A stretch of 64,000 nucleotides of DNA from Streptomyces niger (GTDB taxonomy: Bacteria > Actinomycetota > Actinomycetes > Streptomycetales > Streptomycetaceae): positions 186,001 through 250,000 of the forward strand of contig NZ_JOFQ01000003.1 in the NCBI RefSeq assembly GCF_000718305.1, in the 5' to 3' direction. The notes below the pieces were generated by a model, which saw nothing but the letters and a program-made list of their open reading frames with translations, was not told the DNA's origin and did no database searches. This document shows positions 57,865 to 64,000 of this stretch, in pieces (the first letter of the stretch is position 1; each line of letters starts with the position of its first letter). Position numbers and translations under genes: made by a program.

Positions 57865-58659
57865 CTACGACGCGGGCATGTCCTCCTGACGCAGGATCGC
57901 CCGTTCCAGCGCACGCAGCTCCTGGCCCGGTTCGAGGCCCAGTTCAGCGGCGAGGCGGTGCCGGGCCTGCCGGTACGAGGCCAGCGCCTCCGCCTGCCGC
58001 CCCGACCGGTACAACGCCGTCATCAGATAGCCGCTCAGCCGCTCGTTCAGCGGATGCTCGCCCACCAGACCGGTCAACTCGTGCACCAGCGCCCGGTGCC
58101 TGCCCAGCCGCAGTTCCAGCTCGATGCGCTTCTCGGCCGCGGCGATCCGCTCCTCCGCCAGCTGCGTGGCCGCCCGGCCCATCGCCTCCCCCGCGAGGCC
58201 GGACAGCGCGGGCCCGCGCCACAGGCCCAGCGCGGCCCGGTACAGCCCGGCGGCCTGCTCCGGCCGGCCGTGTGCGGCGGCCAGGTCGGCGGCCGTGACC
58301 TGCTCCCGGAAGACCGTCACGTCCAGGTCACCGGGCTCGATGCGAAGTACGTAGCCGTACGTCCGCGTCTCGATCCCGCGATCGTGTCGGACCACGTCGG
58401 CGAGCTTGTGCCGCAGCTGCGAGATGCAGATGTGGACCTGGCTGCGGGCGGTCGGCGGTGGTTGCTCGCCCCACACGGCCTCGATCAGATCCGTCACCGG
58501 CACCACCCGGTCGGCACTGAGCAGCAACGTGGCCAGGATCAGCTTCTGGCGGGTCGCCCGCAGTGGCAGTGGGCATGGCCCCCGACCCGCCTCCAGTGGC
58601 CCGAGAAGGCGGAACAGCGGCTGGGCGTCGGGGCGGGAACGGGGGTCGGAACGAGGCAT
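57865..58659 (-). CDS. SARP-family transcriptional activator 2
   Basis: A 264-residue SARP: winged helix in residues ~20-108 (LPLRATRQKLILATLLLSADRVVPVTDLIEAVWGEQPPPTARSQVHICISQLRHKL) and BTAD in ~112-255 (LYRAALGLWRGPALSGLAG, EHPLNERLSGYLMTALYRSGRQAEALASYRQAR). ATG 58657-58659 has GGAGAAGG upstream. It is divergent from the mycothiol-type gene that has a SARP array, and a palindrome that could bind a TetR-type repressor lies about 125 bp upstream. Two SARPs also occur in the valanimycin cluster. It has no TTA codon, unlike SARP 1, so the two may act in sequence. Confidence 0.93.
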   Translation of the reverse strand: MPRSDPRSRPDAQPLFRLLGPLEAGRGPCPLPLRATRQKLILATLLLSADRVVPVTDLIEAVWGEQPPPTARSQVHICISQLRHKLADVVRHDRGIETRTYGYVLRIEPGDLDVTVFREQVTAADLAAAHGRPEQAAGLYRAALGLWRGPALSGLAGEAMGRAATQLAEERIAAAEKRIELELRLGRHRALVHELTGLVGEHPLNERLSGYLMTALYRSGRQAEALASYRQARHRLAAELGLEPGQELRALERAILRQEDMPAS

Positions 58660-58773
58660 GAACCTTCTCCGTGCAAGAGAGTGTGGGGGCGCCGTGCTTC
58701 CGGACCGTGCGCACACTAGACGCTGCGTCGAATCCCGCTCAAGCTGGGTGATTCGGTACAGGAAAACATGAGC

Positions 58774-58793
58774 CAACCTCGGTACCAAGGTTG
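58774..58793. promoter_or_regulatory. 20-bp near-perfect palindrome, possible TetR/butyrolactone-receptor operator
   Basis: CAACCTCGGTACCAAGGTTG reads as its own reverse complement at 18 of 20 positions, with GGTACC at the centre. It lies in the 262-bp divergent gap between SARP 2 and the gene at 58922. The size and position resemble autoregulatory elements of gamma-butyrolactone receptors, although the match to their consensus is not checked. Confidence 0.55.
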
Positions 58794-58839
58794 CCGTACG
58801 GCGCGGCCGACCCGGTGCCGACGCACGCCGGACCACGGT

Positions 58840-58882
58840 GTCAGGCAGGTGTCAGCGAACCGTCAGCGGCGGCCCGCACAAT
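58840..58882 (+). promoter_or_regulatory. SARP-type operator/promoter for the gene at 58922
   Basis: GTCAG begins at 58840, 58851 and 58862, exactly 11 bp apart. Eight bases after the last heptamer (GTCAGCG, 58862-58868) is CACAAT (58877-58882), a good -10 box, leaving a leader of about 30 nt before GTG 58922. Confidence 0.85.
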
Positions 58883-58921
58883 GGCGCCGACCGCGGGACG
58901 ACCAGGGAAGCGAGGCCGACG

Positions 58922-59509
58922 GTGCGGCTGCCCGCCGAGGACGAACTCCGCCGGGAGCGTGCCGGCTTCCTGGACACGCTACAGAGTCTGAGCGACGCCG
59001 AGTTCGAAGGCGCCAGGACCCTGTGCGACGGCTGGGCCCCGCGGGACGTACTGGCCCATGCGATCGGCACGGACCGGCTCGGCGACTACCTCGCCAAGGG
59101 GCTGTGGATCGACCGCGCGAACTCCGCGCAGGTACGCAGGGGCCGGACCATGAGCCGCGCGGAGCTGATGGCGGCCGGGCGCCGCTGGGCCGCCCGCCCC
59201 TCGCTCTTCGGGCGCTGCGCCGCCGCGTTCCTCATCGGCGACATCGCCGTCCACCACCAGGACGTGCTGCGCGGGCTGGGCCGCAGCCGTCGCCTGCCGC
59301 GCGCCGTCGAACGCGCCGTCTTCCAGGAAGGCGTCCTGCTCAGCTTCGAACACAGCCGCCGCCTGCTGCGGTACCGCGTGGTGCCCACCACCGCCGGCCT
59401 GCCGGCGCTCGGCCGCGGACCCGAGGTGGCGGGTACGGCGGAAGCGCTCGGCATGTGGCTGGGCGGGCGGGACGAGGTGGCCACCGAGCTCCGATTCGCG
59501 TCCACATGA
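58922..59509 (+). CDS. Maleylpyruvate isomerase/mycothiol-dependent (DinB-like) family protein
   Basis: A 195-residue four-helix protein of the MDMPI/DinB-like group. It has FLDTLQSLSDAEFEGARTLCDGWAPRDVLAHAIG with a metal-ligand His, and IGDIAVHHQDVLRGLGRSRRLP with two further His residues, forming the usual three-His site. Family members use mycothiol or other thiols to isomerise, conjugate or detoxify electrophiles. GTG 58922 has a GAGG site upstream. Because a SARP array drives it, it belongs to the cluster. It may protect against a reactive azoxy product or a Michael acceptor, or it may carry out a tailoring step. Confidence 0.82.
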   Translation: MRLPAEDELRRERAGFLDTLQSLSDAEFEGARTLCDGWAPRDVLAHAIGTDRLGDYLAKGLWIDRANSAQVRRGRTMSRAELMAAGRRWAARPSLFGRCAAAFLIGDIAVHHQDVLRGLGRSRRLPRAVERAVFQEGVLLSFEHSRRLLRYRVVPTTAGLPALGRGPEVAGTAEALGMWLGGRDEVATELRFAST

Positions 59510-59553
59510 GGCGTGTTCACGGTGGAACGAGGTCGTTCCTGATCGCCGGCCGC

Positions 59554-59559
59554 TAGGAT
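59554..59559 (+). promoter_or_regulatory. Probable -10 box of the thioesterase gene
   Basis: TAGGAT at 59554-59559 is a typical Streptomyces housekeeping -10 box, 70 bp before ATG 59629. The -35 region is weak, and there is no GTCAG array, so this gene is probably outside the SARP regulon. Confidence 0.5.
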
Positions 59560-59628
59560 CTGAACCGTCCGGTGAGGACGATCGCCCGGTGACGACGCCC
59601 TGGAAACCGCCGCCTGGAGGCTGCTGCC

Positions 59629-60051
59629 ATGACCACCCGGCCCGCGTACACCACAGACCAGTTGCTGGAGTCCATGCCGCTCGCCGTCACCCTGGGCGTC
59701 CGGATCGACTCGGCCGGGCCCGCAGCCGTCGAAGGACACCTGGACCACTCGGCCGCGCTGACGACGCTCGGCGGCGCCCTGCACGGCGGTGCGTTGATGG
59801 CCCTGGCCGACTCCGTCGGCGCGGTCTGCGCCTTCCTCAACCTGCCCCCGGACGCCACCACCACGACGCTGGAGTCCAAGACCAACTTCCTGCGCGCCGT
59901 GCGCGAGGGCTCGGTCCGCGCGACGGCCCGCCCGCTGCACGCCGGCCGCACCAGCATCGTCGTGGAGACCGACCTGCACGACGACCGCGGCCGGCACATC
60001 GCCCGGACCACCCAGACCCAGGCGGTGCTCCCGGCCCGACCGACGGCCTGA
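59629..60051 (+). CDS. Hotdog-fold thioesterase (PaaI family)
   Basis: A 140-residue single-domain hotdog protein. LGGALHGGALMALADSVGAVCAFLNLP is the PaaI-type active-site loop and helix (His, Gly, Asp), and TLESKTNFLRAVREGSVRATARPLHAGRTSIVVETDL is the second conserved strand block. It probably hydrolyses aryl- or acyl-CoA in a housekeeping role. It has its own promoter and lies between the biosynthetic cluster and the sugar-acid locus. Confidence 0.87.
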   Translation: MTTRPAYTTDQLLESMPLAVTLGVRIDSAGPAAVEGHLDHSAALTTLGGALHGGALMALADSVGAVCAFLNLPPDATTTTLESKTNFLRAVREGSVRATARPLHAGRTSIVVETDLHDDRGRHIARTTQTQAVLPARPTA

Positions 60052-60075
60052 CCGGGGAGTCGCCTCCGGCCCGGC

Positions 60076-61002
60076 TCAGTCCCGCCGGTGCGTCAGCCGG
60101 ACCCACGGGTCGTCGAGGGCCTCGGTCAGCCAGTCCAGCGCGGCCCGGCCGGTGGTGACCGGGTTGACCAGCCGGCCCACGCCATCGATGACGATCTCCA
60201 CGAGGTCGCCCTCCCGCAGTGTGAAGTCCAGCTCCGGCACGATGCCGGTACCGGTGGCGAGCACCGCGCCGTCGGGGAACGGCTGACCGTGGAAGAGATG
60301 GTGCACGAGGTCCTGCGGCGTGCGGTGGAAGGCGGCCGTGGAGGTGGTGGCCTCGTAGACGGCGCCACCGTTGCGGAGCACGGTCATCGCGATCTTCAGG
60401 GCCGCCGGGGCCGCGGTCTCCCACGCCGGCACGATGCCCGTCGAGAGCGCCGTGCTCCCGGCGTAGACCTTGGCCTGGGGGAGGTACAGCGGGTTCGCGC
60501 CCTCGATGGACCGGGAGCTGACGTCGTCGGCGACCAGGTAACCCACGGTCTCGGCGTGCCGGTTCAGGACGAGCGCCAGCTCCGGCTCGGGCACGTTCAG
60601 CGCCGAGTCGTCCCGTACCGCGACGGGTTCGCCGTCGGTCACCACGCGCCACGGCACGGACTTGAAGAACAGCTCGGGCCGCTCGGCGTCGTAGATCCGC
60701 TCGTACACCGACTGCTCGGTGCTCTCCGCGATGCGCGCCTCCCGCGAGCGCTCGTACGTCACCCCGGCCGCCCAGACCTCCATCAGCCCGTCCACCGGCG
60801 GCAGCAGCAGGACCTCCGCCTCCCTGGCGTCCGGCTCGCGCGCCGCCGTCTCCTCGACCAGCGCCCGCAGTTCGGCGGCGGTACGGCGCAGCAGCCGGGC
60901 CACCTGCGGCGCGCCGGGGAAGATGCGGATCGCGCCGCTGTCGTCCGCGAGTCCGGTGCGGACCACACCCGTGGTGTCAGCGAAGCGCACGATGCGGGTC
61001 AT
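60076..61002 (-). CDS. Fumarylacetoacetate hydrolase (FAH)-family protein
   Basis: A 308-residue FAH-superfamily enzyme. The C-terminal catalytic domain has VWAAGVTYERS, ERPELFFKS, VPEPELALVLNRHAETVGYLVADDVSSRSIEGANPLYLPQAK (metal ligands Glu and Asp) and LATGTGIVPELDF. Members hydrolyse or dehydrate 2,4-diketo or 3-deoxy sugar acids. Next to an L-fuconate dehydratase, the probable substrate is a diketo-deoxy sugar acid. Its ATG overlaps the end of the MFS gene by 26 bp, so transporter and hydrolase are coupled. Confidence 0.85.
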   Translation of the reverse strand: MTRIVRFADTTGVVRTGLADDSGAIRIFPGAPQVARLLRRTAAELRALVEETAAREPDAREAEVLLLPPVDGLMEVWAAGVTYERSREARIAESTEQSVYERIYDAERPELFFKSVPWRVVTDGEPVAVRDDSALNVPEPELALVLNRHAETVGYLVADDVSSRSIEGANPLYLPQAKVYAGSTALSTGIVPAWETAAPAALKIAMTVLRNGGAVYEATTSTAAFHRTPQDLVHHLFHGQPFPDGAVLATGTGIVPELDFTLREGDLVEIVIDGVGRLVNPVTTGRAALDWLTEALDDPWVRLTHRRD

Positions 61003-62311
61003 CGGTGATCTCCTCCTTCTCGGTCTGCTGTTGCTGTGTGGTGGGGGAGGCGCGCAGCCCTGCCCAGCGGAAGCCGGTGACGACCGCGGCGCCGGCGGCG
61101 ACGATCAGGGTGATGGCGTAGAGGCCGTTGGTGCCGGAGCCGGTGGCCGACTCGGTGACGCCCATGACGTACGGGCCGAGGAAGCCGCCGAGGTTGCCGA
61201 AGCCGGAGATCAGCGCGATCGTGCCGGCCATCTGCACGCCGGTGAGGAGCGTCGGCGGCACGGTCCAGAACACCGGCTGGGCGCCGAGGAAGCCGAACGC
61301 CGCGACGCACAGGGCCGCGACCGCCGGCACCGGCGGCAGCAGCGCCCCGCCGATCAGGCCGGCCGCGGTGAGGATCAGGGCGAGGCGGAGCGGGCCGCGC
61401 CGGTTGCCGCTGCGGTCCGACAGCCAGGGCAGGACCAGTACGCCCAGCAGCGCGCACACCCAGGGCAGCGCCGAGACGAAGCCGATGCCGACGTCGTTCA
61501 GCCCCTCGATCCGGCCGACCAGCGCGGGCAGCCAGAAGGTGACCCCGTAGACGCCGATCTGGATCGCGAAGTACACGAACATCAGGCGCAGTACGCGGCT
61601 GTCGCCGACGATCTCCCGGATCCGGCGCGGTGGTTGCGCGTCGTCCGCCGGGCGGTCCGCCTCGATCCGCGCGGTCAGCAGCGCCTTCTCCTCGTCGGTC
61701 AGCCAGCGCGCGTCCTCGGGGCGGTCGGTGAGCAGCCACGGCACGGCGAGCGCCAGCAACACCGTCGGCGCCCCCTCCAGCAGGAACATCACCTGCCAGC
61801 CGTCCAGCCCCGCCAGGCCGTGCAGCCCGATGAGGTAACCGCCCACCGGATTGCCGATGATGCTGGAGACGGCCACGGCGGACTGGAACATGCCGGTCGC
61901 CTTCCCACGGTCGGCGGCCGGGAACCAATATGTGATGTAAAGGATCACGCCGGGAAAGAAACCGGCCTCGGCCGCGCCGAGCAGAAAGCGCAGCACGTAG
62001 AAGCCGGTCGGGCTGCTGGTCAGGGCCATCGCGCAGGACAGCAGGCCCCAGACGAACATCAGCACGGCGAGCCAGCGGCGGGCGCCCCAGCGGTGCAGCA
62101 CCAGGTTCGAGGGCACGCCGAGCAGCGCGTAGCCGACGAAGAAGACACCGGCGCCGAAGCCGTACGCGGCCGCGTCGATCCCGGCGTCGGTGGCCAGGTG
62201 TGTCTTGACGAGCGCGACGTTCGTGCGGTCCAGGAAGCTGAGCACGAACATCAGGAAGAGGGGCGGGAGCAGGCGCCTGGCCACTTTCCGGCGCACGGTG
62301 TCCGCGTTCAT
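60977..62311 (-). CDS. MFS transporter, anion:cation symporter (ACS) type
   Basis: A 444-residue 12-helix major facilitator. MFVLSFLDRTNVALVKTHLATDAGIDAAAYGFGAGVFFVGYALLGVPSNLVLHRWGARRW contains the ACS-family motif A region, and GAAEAGFFPGVILYITYWFPAADRGKA is diagnostic of sugar-acid, tartrate or hexuronate symporters. ATG 62309-62311 has GGAGG upstream; longer readings begin within the operator region. With the FAH enzyme, the dehydratase and the GntR gene it forms a sugar-acid uptake and degradation locus. Confidence 0.88.
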   Translation of the reverse strand: MNADTVRRKVARRLLPPLFLMFVLSFLDRTNVALVKTHLATDAGIDAAAYGFGAGVFFVGYALLGVPSNLVLHRWGARRWLAVLMFVWGLLSCAMALTSSPTGFYVLRFLLGAAEAGFFPGVILYITYWFPAADRGKATGMFQSAVAVSSIIGNPVGGYLIGLHGLAGLDGWQVMFLLEGAPTVLLALAVPWLLTDRPEDARWLTDEEKALLTARIEADRPADDAQPPRRIREIVGDSRVLRLMFVYFAIQIGVYGVTFWLPALVGRIEGLNDVGIGFVSALPWVCALLGVLVLPWLSDRSGNRRGPLRLALILTAAGLIGGALLPPVPAVAALCVAAFGFLGAQPVFWTVPPTLLTGVQMAGTIALISGFGNLGGFLGPYVMGVTESATGSGTNGLYAITLIVAAGAAVVTGFRWAGLRASPTTQQQQTEKEEITDDPHRALR

Positions 62312-62442
62312 CTGACCTCCAGAGGGAGACATCTGACCGCTGGACCGTACGAGCCGTGCGCCTGTCCGGCAATACTCCGTGCACCGGCAATTTTTCTGCG
62401 GGAAACATCTGGTCGGCGATGCAGACATCTGACATCTTGGTC
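62310..62442. promoter_or_regulatory. Repeated ATCTGAC(C)-type elements in the divergent gap, possible GntR operator
   Basis: ATCTGACC occurs at 62310-62317 and 62331-62338 (21 bp apart), ATCTGGTC at 62407-62414 and ATCTGAC at 62427-62433 (20 bp apart), with ATCTTGGTC directly after. The gap separates the MFS/FAH operon from the dehydratase gene, and a GntR regulator is encoded next to them. Confidence 0.6.
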
Positions 62443-62495
62443 GCGCTGCACCGCATCACCCGTCACCCGACGCACCCGTACAGGAGTGAGCGCCG

Positions 62496-63815
62496 ATGAC
62501 CGCCCGTATCGTCGACGTCGAGACGATCGACGTCCGTTTCCCCACCTCACGGCAGCTCGACGGCTCGGACGCCATGAACGAGGCCCCGGACTACTCGGCC
62601 GCGTACGTCGTCCTGAAGACCGACGCCGCCGACGTCCCCGACGGCCACGGCTTCACCTTCACCATCGGCCGCGGCAACGACCTCGCCGTCCACGCCGCCC
62701 GCGCGATCGGCGAACGGGCCGTCGGCAGGACGGTCGAGGAGATCACCGGCGACCTCGGCGGCTTCTCCCGCCACCTGCTCGGCGACAGCCAACTGCGCTG
62801 GCTCGGGCCCGACAAGGGCGCCGTCCACCTCGGCACCGCGGCCGTCCTCAACGCCGCCTGGGACCTGGCCGCCAAGCAGGCGGGCAAGCCGGTCTGGAAG
62901 CTGCTCGCCGACATGACGCCGCAGCAGATCGTCGACCTGGTGGACTGGCGGTACCTCAAAGACGCGCTCACCCCCGAGGACGCGCTGGCCATGCTGGCGG
63001 AAAAGGCCGCGGGACGGGCCGAACGAGAGGCGTACGTACGGGAACACGGCTACCCCGCCTATACCACCAGCGCCGGCTGGCTCGGCTACGACGACGCCAA
63101 GCTCGCCCGGCTCTGCCAGGAGGCCGTCGACGCGGGCTGGGACTCCGTCAAACTCAAGGTCGGCGCCGACCTCCAGGACGACATCCGGCGCTGCCGCATC
63201 GCCCGCGACATCATCGGCCCGGACCGCCGCCTGATGATCGACGCCAACCAGACCCTCGGCGTCGACGAGGCGATCGCCTGGGCCAAGGCGCTGGCCGAGT
63301 TCGACATCTGGTGGTTCGAGGAGCCCACCAGCCCCGACGACGTCCTCGGCCACGCCACCATCGCCCGGCGGATCGGCCCCACCCACGTCGCCACCGGCGA
63401 ACACGCCCACAACGCCGTGATGTTCAAGCAGTTCCTCCAGGCCGACGCCATCGGCATCTGCCAGATCGACGCCTGCCGGCTCGGCGGCGTCAACGAAGCC
63501 GTCGCCGCGCTGCTGCTCGCCGCGGCGCACGGGGTGCCGGTCTGCCCGCACGCCGGCGGCGTCGGCCTCTGCGAACTCGTCCAGCACCTCTCGATCTTCG
63601 ACTACATCGCCGTCAGCGGCTCCATGGAGAACCGCGTCATCGAGTACGTCGACCACCTCCACGAGCACTTCCACGACCCGGTACGCGTCCGCGGCTCGCG
63701 CTACCTGGTCCCCGAAGCCCCCGGCTACAGCGCGCGGATCCGCCGCGCGACGCTGGACGCCCACCGCTTCCCGGACGGCCCGGTCTGGAGCGGCGGCGAC
63801 CGGGTGGCATCCTGA
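62496..63815 (+). CDS. L-fuconate dehydratase (enolase superfamily)
   Basis: A 439-residue mandelate-racemase-type enolase. [10 protein letters not shown] and [14 protein letters not shown] at the start, [18 protein letters not shown], the [11 protein letters not shown] motif (KxK base), [26 protein letters not shown] (metal Asp/Glu), TGEHAHN (His/Asp region) and [16 protein letters not shown] match L-fuconate dehydratase (human ENOSF1 relatives). It removes water from L-fuconate to give 2-keto-3-deoxy-L-fuconate. AGGAG precedes ATG 62496. It is divergent from the transporter operon and followed 5 bp later by the GntR gene. Confidence 0.9.
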   Translation: MTARIVDVETIDVRFPTSRQLDGSDAMNEAPDYSAAYVVLKTDAADVPDGHGFTFTIGRGNDLAVHAARAIGERAVGRTVEEITGDLGGFSRHLLGDSQLRWLGPDKGAVHLGTAAVLNAAWDLAAKQAGKPVWKLLADMTPQQIVDLVDWRYLKDALTPEDALAMLAEKAAGRAEREAYVREHGYPAYTTSAGWLGYDDAKLARLCQEAVDAGWDSVKLKVGADLQDDIRRCRIARDIIGPDRRLMIDANQTLGVDEAIAWAKALAEFDIWWFEEPTSPDDVLGHATIARRIGPTHVATGEHAHNAVMFKQFLQADAIGICQIDACRLGGVNEAVAALLLAAAHGVPVCPHAGGVGLCELVQHLSIFDYIAVSGSMENRVIEYVDHLHEHFHDPVRVRGSRYLVPEAPGYSARIRRATLDAHRFPDGPVWSGGDRVAS

Positions 63816-63820
63816 CGTCC

Positions 63821-64000
63821 ATGCCCACCAAGAAAGAGCGGCCGGGCCGCGGCGACGGGACCGGCGGCAGCGTCGTCGACGAGGCGATCGGCCGGCTGCG
63901 CAAGCGCATCGAGAGCGGTGAGTTCGCGCCCGGCCACCGCCTCCCCCCGGAGGCGGTGCTCGCCGCCGAACTGGAGCTGTCCCGCCCCTCGCTCCGCGAG
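63821..64000 (+). CDS. GntR-family regulator, N-terminal part (cut by the window end)
   Basis: The first 60 codons of a GntR regulator. VVDEAIGRLRKRIESGEFAPGHRLPPEAVLAAELELSRPSLRE is the start of the winged-helix DNA-binding domain. Its position directly behind the L-fuconate dehydratase suggests that it represses this locus in response to a sugar-acid intermediate. The effector domain lies outside the window. Confidence 0.88.
   Translation, partial: MPTKKERPGRGDGTGGSVVDEAIGRLRKRIESGEFAPGHRLPPEAVLAAELELSRPSLRE

Noticed and set aside
1..64000. Window being circular because GntR fragments lie at both ends
   Set aside because: The right end stops in the winged helix and the left end begins at the FCD domain, but the recognition-helix region between them is missing, so they are two different genes.
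1..64000. Insertion sequences, integrase or attachment sites
   Set aside because: No transposase or integrase protein, no tRNA gene and no long direct repeats could be found by reading.

Overview
The sequence is about 70-75% GC, with strongly biased third codon positions, many ATGA/GTGA start-stop overlaps, GTG starts, rare TTA codons, SARP regulators, an ANTAR regulator and mycothiol-type enzymes. All of this fits a Streptomyces or close relative; the species cannot be named from the sequence. About 53 protein genes can be supported. I found no rRNA, tRNA, CRISPR array, transposase or integrase.

Layout. (1) 2-517: the end of a GntR/FCD regulator. (2) 528-16989: a biosynthetic locus made of two divergent, tightly overlapping operons. 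The minus operon runs 11042 to 528 (two DegT aminotransferases, UbiA prenyltransferase, flavin amine-oxidase-like protein, acyl ligase, methyltransferase, CoA-transferase, acyl ligase). The plus operon runs 11263 to 16989 (Gfo/Idh dehydrogenase, TIM-barrel isomerase, M20 hydrolase, Ldh2-type dehydrogenase, second Gfo/Idh dehydrogenase, unknown protein). It looks like an amino-sugar or aminocyclitol-type unit joined to activated acyl and prenyl chemistry; the product is unknown. (3) 17076-31028: mostly ordinary or accessory genes (EF-hand protein, UDP-sugar dehydrogenase, small secreted protein, AAC(3) acetyltransferase, ANTAR regulator, P450, DDAH, PatB-like lyase, two DMT transporters, SDR, polysaccharide deacetylase, lipid-type glycosyltransferase, lipase). 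(4) 31101-59509: a second biosynthetic cluster. (5) 59629-64000: a thioesterase and an L-fuconate-type sugar-acid catabolic locus (FAH hydrolase, MFS transporter, L-fuconate dehydratase, GntR regulator running off the window).

The main result is region 4. It carries homologues, by family, of the signature enzymes of valanimycin (azoxy) biosynthesis: an MprF-like aminoacyl-tRNA-dependent transferase (VlmA type, 48116-49114), a diacylglycerol-kinase-like enzyme (VlmJ type, 49308-50297), an MmgE/PrpD protein (VlmK type, 50290-51966) and a ferritin-like di-iron protein (VlmB candidate, 54281-55258), plus two SARP regulators. Instead of valine decarboxylation, the carbon chain and amine would come from a fully reducing iterative type I PKS (33740-40054) with its own ACP, an aldehyde dehydrogenase, a class III aminotransferase and a fatty-acid desaturase. 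A FabH-like KSIII, an ACP and a FabF-like KS may extend a second fragment. My inference is a lipophilic alkyl or alkenyl azoxy compound of the elaiomycin/jietacin/azodyrecin kind, possibly new.

Regulation can be read from the DNA. Four promoters in region 4 carry (G/A)TCAG repeats at exact 11-bp spacing, each followed 8 bp later by a -10 hexamer (CAGGCT, CACTGT, CACAAT, TTGACT). This is the layout expected for SARP operators, and it ties together the PKS/ACP operon, the kinase/MmgE genes, the aminotransferase-to-KS operon and the mycothiol-type gene at 58922. One SARP gene (46141-46950) contains a TTA codon, implying bldA control. No such arrays are seen in region 2, so the two loci are probably separate clusters.
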